NCBI GenBank assembly: GCA_023384415.1
Contig: JAHDWJ010000003.1
Coordinates: 165,876-229,875 of the forward strand
Source: Anaerolineae bacterium
GTDB taxonomy: Bacteria > Chloroflexota > Anaerolineae > Promineifilales > Promineifilaceae
Direction of reading: 5' to 3'
DNA: 64,000 nt
The position numbers were made by a program, and so were the translations under genes. Under the pieces are notes generated by a model, which was not told where the DNA came from, ran no database searches, and saw only the letters and a program-made list of their open reading frames with translations. Positions within the stretch are counted from its first letter, which is position 1, and every line of letters starts with the position of its first letter. Positions 60,801 to 64,000 of this stretch are shown here, one piece after another.

Positions 60801-63389
60801 CTAATTTGGGGGGAGAAGGTTATGTTGGCGGGCCATCGCGGCCGCGTCTGTGCGCGTATGTACGTCTAGCCTGGTCAGAATTGCCGACACATGATGATCC
60901 ACTGTCTTCACGGCAAGGTGCAGCCGGGCAGCTATCTCAACATTGGTAAGCTCCTGGGCTAACAGGGCCAGGATGTCCCGCTGACGGGTGGTGAGGCCAA
61001 AACGGTTTTCCCGCGTGGATGGCCGGGGACCACGAGGAATGTTGGCGATACCTGATTGGCGCATTTTTTGGCGTAGTTGGGCGGCCGCGGGTTTTGCTCC
61101 CAGGCCATCAAATAGTTGCAATGCAGCCAACTGGGCAGCCGCGTCCCCATCAGCCAGGGCGCGGGCCTGTTCGTAGGGGCAACCTAACCGCGCCCAGGCA
61201 GTCGCGGCCGCCGACCAATCTCCCCTTATTTGCAAGGCAAAAGGTTCGGCTGCCCACTCTGGTAGCTCAACTTCATCCCCCGCCCGCCAGCGCCAAAAAG
61301 CCAACTCCCCTGTCGCCCACGGGTTTTGCTGGCTTACGGCTATCTCATAAAAGGCGTTGGCCTCGGCCAGCGTCTGCTCCTTATCCCCGGCCAGCCAGGC
61401 TGCTTCAGCGCGGGCGGCACGCACGATTCCCTCACGCTGACGATACCCCAGCCGAAACAGGAGTTCCAGCGATTCATCTAAAGCCACATCCGCCTCTGGC
61501 TCACCCTGGCGGGCCCGCAAACGCCCCAAAACCATCAGGGCCGGCCCCCGGCTGCCGATGGATGTGCCGGGCAGCTCTAACACCGCCTGAATGTCTGCGG
61601 CCGCGTCTGACCATCGTCCCATCAACAAATGCCATTGCGCCCGCCAGGCCAGGGTAAACAACCGGGTAGATTCCAGTTCCCGCTCGGCCATATATGCCAA
61701 CCCGGCCGCAAAACATTGTTCGGCCTGGGGGAATTGGTGGAACTCCACGTAAACGGAACTCAGATTGGCGTAACTGTTAGCGGCGCGGATGGTCTGGTTG
61801 AGTTGCAGGGCGTAATTGAGGCTTTCTTCTAAAAATTGAATACCACGCTGATAATCCAGATGCAGCCAGCACAGCCCCAACGTCTCGTAAAGGCGTGGGA
61901 ATAAGGTGTCATCCTCAAAATGCTGGGCTAACTCCAGATTGGCCGCGGCAATAGTTACCCCTTTGGCGTTTTCCATGTTGGCCAGATGGAGAAGAGCCTG
62001 GGAGTTGTAAATAATGGCTAACTCACGGTTGGGGGGCAGGGCTTCTAAGATGGCGATGGCCTGGTCGTTCAGTTGTTGGGCGGCCGCGTTTTCCCCCATG
62101 AGATGAAGAATAAGGGCTTGCCGCCCCAAACATTCCCCATACTTGAGGAAGTTGCCGGCCCTTTGCCACAAGTGGGCTTCTTCTTGTTTGGCGGCCAGGG
62201 ATTCCTGGCGTTGATCCAGAACATCACACTCAATCGAATATTCACGCCACAACCTGGCCCCTTCTTCAGGGGGCATATCTGGGGTATAGGGCAACAGGAG
62301 TTTATACAACGCGGCCGCCGCCCGATGTGCCCCGGCGGTACTGGCCTGACGCGCCGCCGCCGGGGCGCAGGCAATAATGGTATCGCGGTCATCCGCGCCT
62401 ACGGCATGGTGAACCAGGCGCACCAGATCAGAGCGGGTGATGGGTGAGGCTTGTAGAGCCGTCAGGACAAGCTGGTTTAAGCGCAGCCGTTGGGGGAGCG
62501 GAATGAAGGTCAGAATGGTTTGGCGGGCCAGTTCATGGCGGAAGGTGAGCAGGTCCCCTTGCGGCCGCAGCAAACCAACCGCCAACAATTCATCGGCGGC
62601 CGCGGCTTCCGGGCCACTCACCTGGGCCAACAGCCACGGTTCAATCCGTAACCCAATGATCGCGGCCGCTTGCAGCACCGCCTGCGCTGCGGGTGAGAGC
62701 CGGGCCACGCGGGCCAGCACCGCATCCTGGATGGTCGGGGGCAGGCTGCCCTGTCCACTCGCCAGCACCTCGGTCACAAAAAATGGGTTGCCCGCCGTCT
62801 GTTGATGAAGCTGCACGGCATCCATAGGCCGCTGCCCCACCAGGGTCTGGACCGCCTTCTGGCTCAGGGGGGGTAAGGGAATCCGGTGGGTGGTTGGGAG
62901 AGGGGACAGATCGCCAAGAACGGAATGTAAGGGATGACCTAACCCTAATTCGTCATCCCGGTAGGTCAGGATGAGCAGGGCGTGGGTGCGGTTGATGCGG
63001 CGGCCAAGAAAATGAAGCAGGTCGAGGGTGGCTTCGTCGGCCCAGTGGATGTCTTCAAAGATGGCGATGACGGGGCGGCCTTGCAGTTCGGCGAGAAAGG
63101 CGGAAAAGAGGGAAGGGCGAGGGGCTTCGCTGTTAAGCAGGTTGAGCAGATTGCCCTGGGTTTGGGCGGCTATGTCGTGAAGAGGGCCAAGCGGCCGCGG
63201 GGTAAACAGGGCATCACACGCCCCCCAAAGAACGCGGCCGCCCTGTTCGCGCCGAAACTGTTCCACCAGAGTTGTTTTGCCAATGCCCGCCTCCCCACTG
63301 ATGAGCACAACCCGGCCTTCACCGTTGACCGCGTGGTGGTACGCGGCCGCGACTTCTTCCAGGTAGGGTTCACGTTCGAGCAGTGGCAT
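60801..63389 (-). CDS. LuxR-family regulator with AAA ATPase and TPR-like domains (LAL/MalT type)
   Basis: An 862-residue regulator. It starts LLEREPYLEEVAAAYHHAV, then Walker A GEAGIGKTTLVEQF (about 32-45) and Walker B VIAIFEDIHWADEATLDLL, the AAA_16 pattern of LAL regulators. The middle (about 340-770) is helical and TPR-like. The C-terminal 65 residues are a LuxR HTH (LTTRQRDILALLAQELTNVEIAARLHLAVKTVDHHVSAIL). A small ligand binding to the sensor region would trigger DNA binding. It is the nearest regulator to the two-headed peptidase operon on the same strand, but 348 bases separate them. Confidence 0.9.
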   Translation of the reverse strand: MPLLEREPYLEEVAAAYHHAVNGEGRVVLISGEAGIGKTTLVEQFRREQGGRVLWGACDALFTPRPLGPLHDIAAQTQGNLLNLLNSEAPRPSLFSAFLAELQGRPVIAIFEDIHWADEATLDLLHFLGRRINRTHALLILTYRDDELGLGHPLHSVLGDLSPLPTTHRIPLPPLSQKAVQTLVGQRPMDAVQLHQQTAGNPFFVTEVLASGQGSLPPTIQDAVLARVARLSPAAQAVLQAAAIIGLRIEPWLLAQVSGPEAAAADELLAVGLLRPQGDLLTFRHELARQTILTFIPLPQRLRLNQLVLTALQASPITRSDLVRLVHHAVGADDRDTIIACAPAAARQASTAGAHRAAAALYKLLLPYTPDMPPEEGARLWREYSIECDVLDQRQESLAAKQEEAHLWQRAGNFLKYGECLGRQALILHLMGENAAAQQLNDQAIAILEALPPNRELAIIYNSQALLHLANMENAKGVTIAAANLELAQHFEDDTLFPRLYETLGLCWLHLDYQRGIQFLEESLNYALQLNQTIRAANSYANLSSVYVEFHQFPQAEQCFAAGLAYMAERELESTRLFTLAWRAQWHLLMGRWSDAAADIQAVLELPGTSIGSRGPALMVLGRLRARQGEPEADVALDESLELLFRLGYRQREGIVRAARAEAAWLAGDKEQTLAEANAFYEIAVSQQNPWATGELAFWRWRAGDEVELPEWAAEPFALQIRGDWSAAATAWARLGCPYEQARALADGDAAAQLAALQLFDGLGAKPAAAQLRQKMRQSGIANIPRGPRPSTRENRFGLTTRQRDILALLAQELTNVEIAARLHLAVKTVDHHVSAILTRLDVHTRTDAAAMARQHNLLPPN

Positions 63390-63631
63390 TCATTTATCCC
63401 CAAAGTTCAATCATACCACCCTGTTATTGTAACCTTTTCCCCGGCCGCAAACACACCCAACCTGAATCTGAGTCGCAATGGCAATATGGATTTTATAGGT
63501 GCGGTTGCCCATAATGACAACAACAGATAAGAAGAAAAAATGGATAGCCCTGTTCCATCCGAGCTACAATCCGTTCCTTCTTCCTATTCGGGGGCTTTGG
63601 GATTTCATGGGGTTGACAGCATATATGGGGG

Positions 63632-64000
63632 TCAGGCAAACAAAACCCTGTAGCCACTCAGGTCAAGCCACAAACGACGAAAGATACTGTCAACCCGTTT
63701 GAGACCATAAGAACGTCTGGTGATCGTTTTCAATTTATTGTTGATGCCCTCAACAAAACCACTGTTGGCCCACCGGTCAAAGTAGTTGGCAATTTCGGCC
63801 AAATGGTTTTGCAGGGTCTTGAGAAATGGGTCAAAACAGGTGAGTGTACTGCTTGCCACTTTAGCCGCCCACTTTTCCAACCGCTGTCGTCCTTTGTTCG
63901 TATCCAGGTTCATGTTGAAGATAGAGGTCAGTTCTTCACGCAAGGTGTATAGTTGACCCCATTGTCAAGACCACGATTAGCCAAAACTAAGGTGGAACAA
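63632..64000 (-). pseudogene. ISL3-family transposase, 3' end with in-frame stop
   Basis: The minus strand encodes the C-terminal DDE_Tnp_ISL3 pattern: LREELTSIFN, then LQNHLAEIANYFDRWANSGFVEGINNKLKTITRRSYGLKRVDSIFRRL. From TTG at 63943 the frame gives 103 residues, but codons upstream (WGQLYT) continue the match and run into TGA at 63965-63967. The gene is therefore broken, or a frameshift lies there, and it continues beyond the window. No terminal repeat could be confirmed. Confidence 0.75.

Noticed and set aside
60801-63389. LuxR-type protein as a direct eCIS regulator
   Set aside because: It is only adjacent. 348 bases separate it from the peptidase operon, and no operator or system genes support a link.
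1-64000. CRISPR array
   Set aside because: The iterated spacer words are too short and irregular, and no regular repeat-spacer structure or cas gene is visible.

Overview
The window reads as a chromosomal segment of an uncultivated Chloroflexota bacterium, most likely near Anaerolineae/Caldilineae. This is inferred from gene content, not from a marker tree. The pointers are an archaeal-type aspartyl-tRNA synthetase, T-box leaders on tRNA-ligase genes, many TPR and beta-propeller proteins, TP-rich surface proteins, a secreted protein ending in FLPLLLNQ, and spacers built from iterated short words. The most striking genome-scale feature is the palindrome GCGGCCGC. By eye it occurs about 115-120 times in 64 kb, against roughly one or two expected by chance, both inside and between genes. 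It behaves like the HIP1 palindrome of cyanobacteria but with a different sequence.

Layout. 1-1000: start of the glycine cleavage operon (gcvP, gcvH, minus strand) behind a promoter, a single-aptamer glycine riboswitch and a terminator. 1.2-12 kb: a DUF4188 protein, a membrane protein fused to a nucleoside-hydrolase-like domain, a YqcC-like protein, then a minus-strand run with a repeated-motif membrane protein, a surface glycosidase, a jelly-roll-like protein, ferritin, a TIGR01777 epimerase and a propeller lipoprotein. 12.3-20.9 kb: a methylated-amine cluster (MttB-family methyltransferase, GcvT-like protein, monomeric sarcosine oxidase, dimethylglycine/sarcosine dehydrogenase) interrupted by a broken C39 peptidase, a MITE and a PIN module. 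It probably feeds methyl groups and glycine into C1/glycine metabolism. 20.9-23.2 kb: a toxin-antitoxin island with a partial duplication. 23.2-28.5 kb: valS with a Val T-box, an RHS pseudogene and tRNA-Thr(CGT).

28.5-47.5 kb: uridine kinase followed by a polysaccharide locus. WbpA/B/E/D homologues would make UDP-2,3-diacetamido-2,3-dideoxy-glucuronate. A Wzx-type flippase, three GT4-like transferases, a 1498-residue O-antigen ligase/TPR/cyclophilin fusion and a WecA/TagO-type transferase follow, with a membrane cyclophilin and a secreted propeller. 47.5-57.3 kb: an AspRS gene behind a leader with two T-box antiterminator/terminator units in series, a P450, a large TPR protein, a DEDDh exonuclease and a heterodimeric ABC exporter. 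57.5-64 kb: an 881-residue protein with NlpC/P60-like and M15-like peptidase domains and an N-terminal motif of the type seen near contractile injection systems, a 69-residue upstream partner, a large LuxR-type ATPase regulator and an ISL3-type transposase remnant.

The best candidates for something undescribed are the GCGGCCGC iteration, the ligase-TPR-cyclophilin fusion with a lost catalytic Arg, the two-headed peptidase with its small partner, the serial T-box leader, and a pair of inverted-repeat elements in front of two unrelated genes. All coordinates, motif counts and alignments were made by eye.
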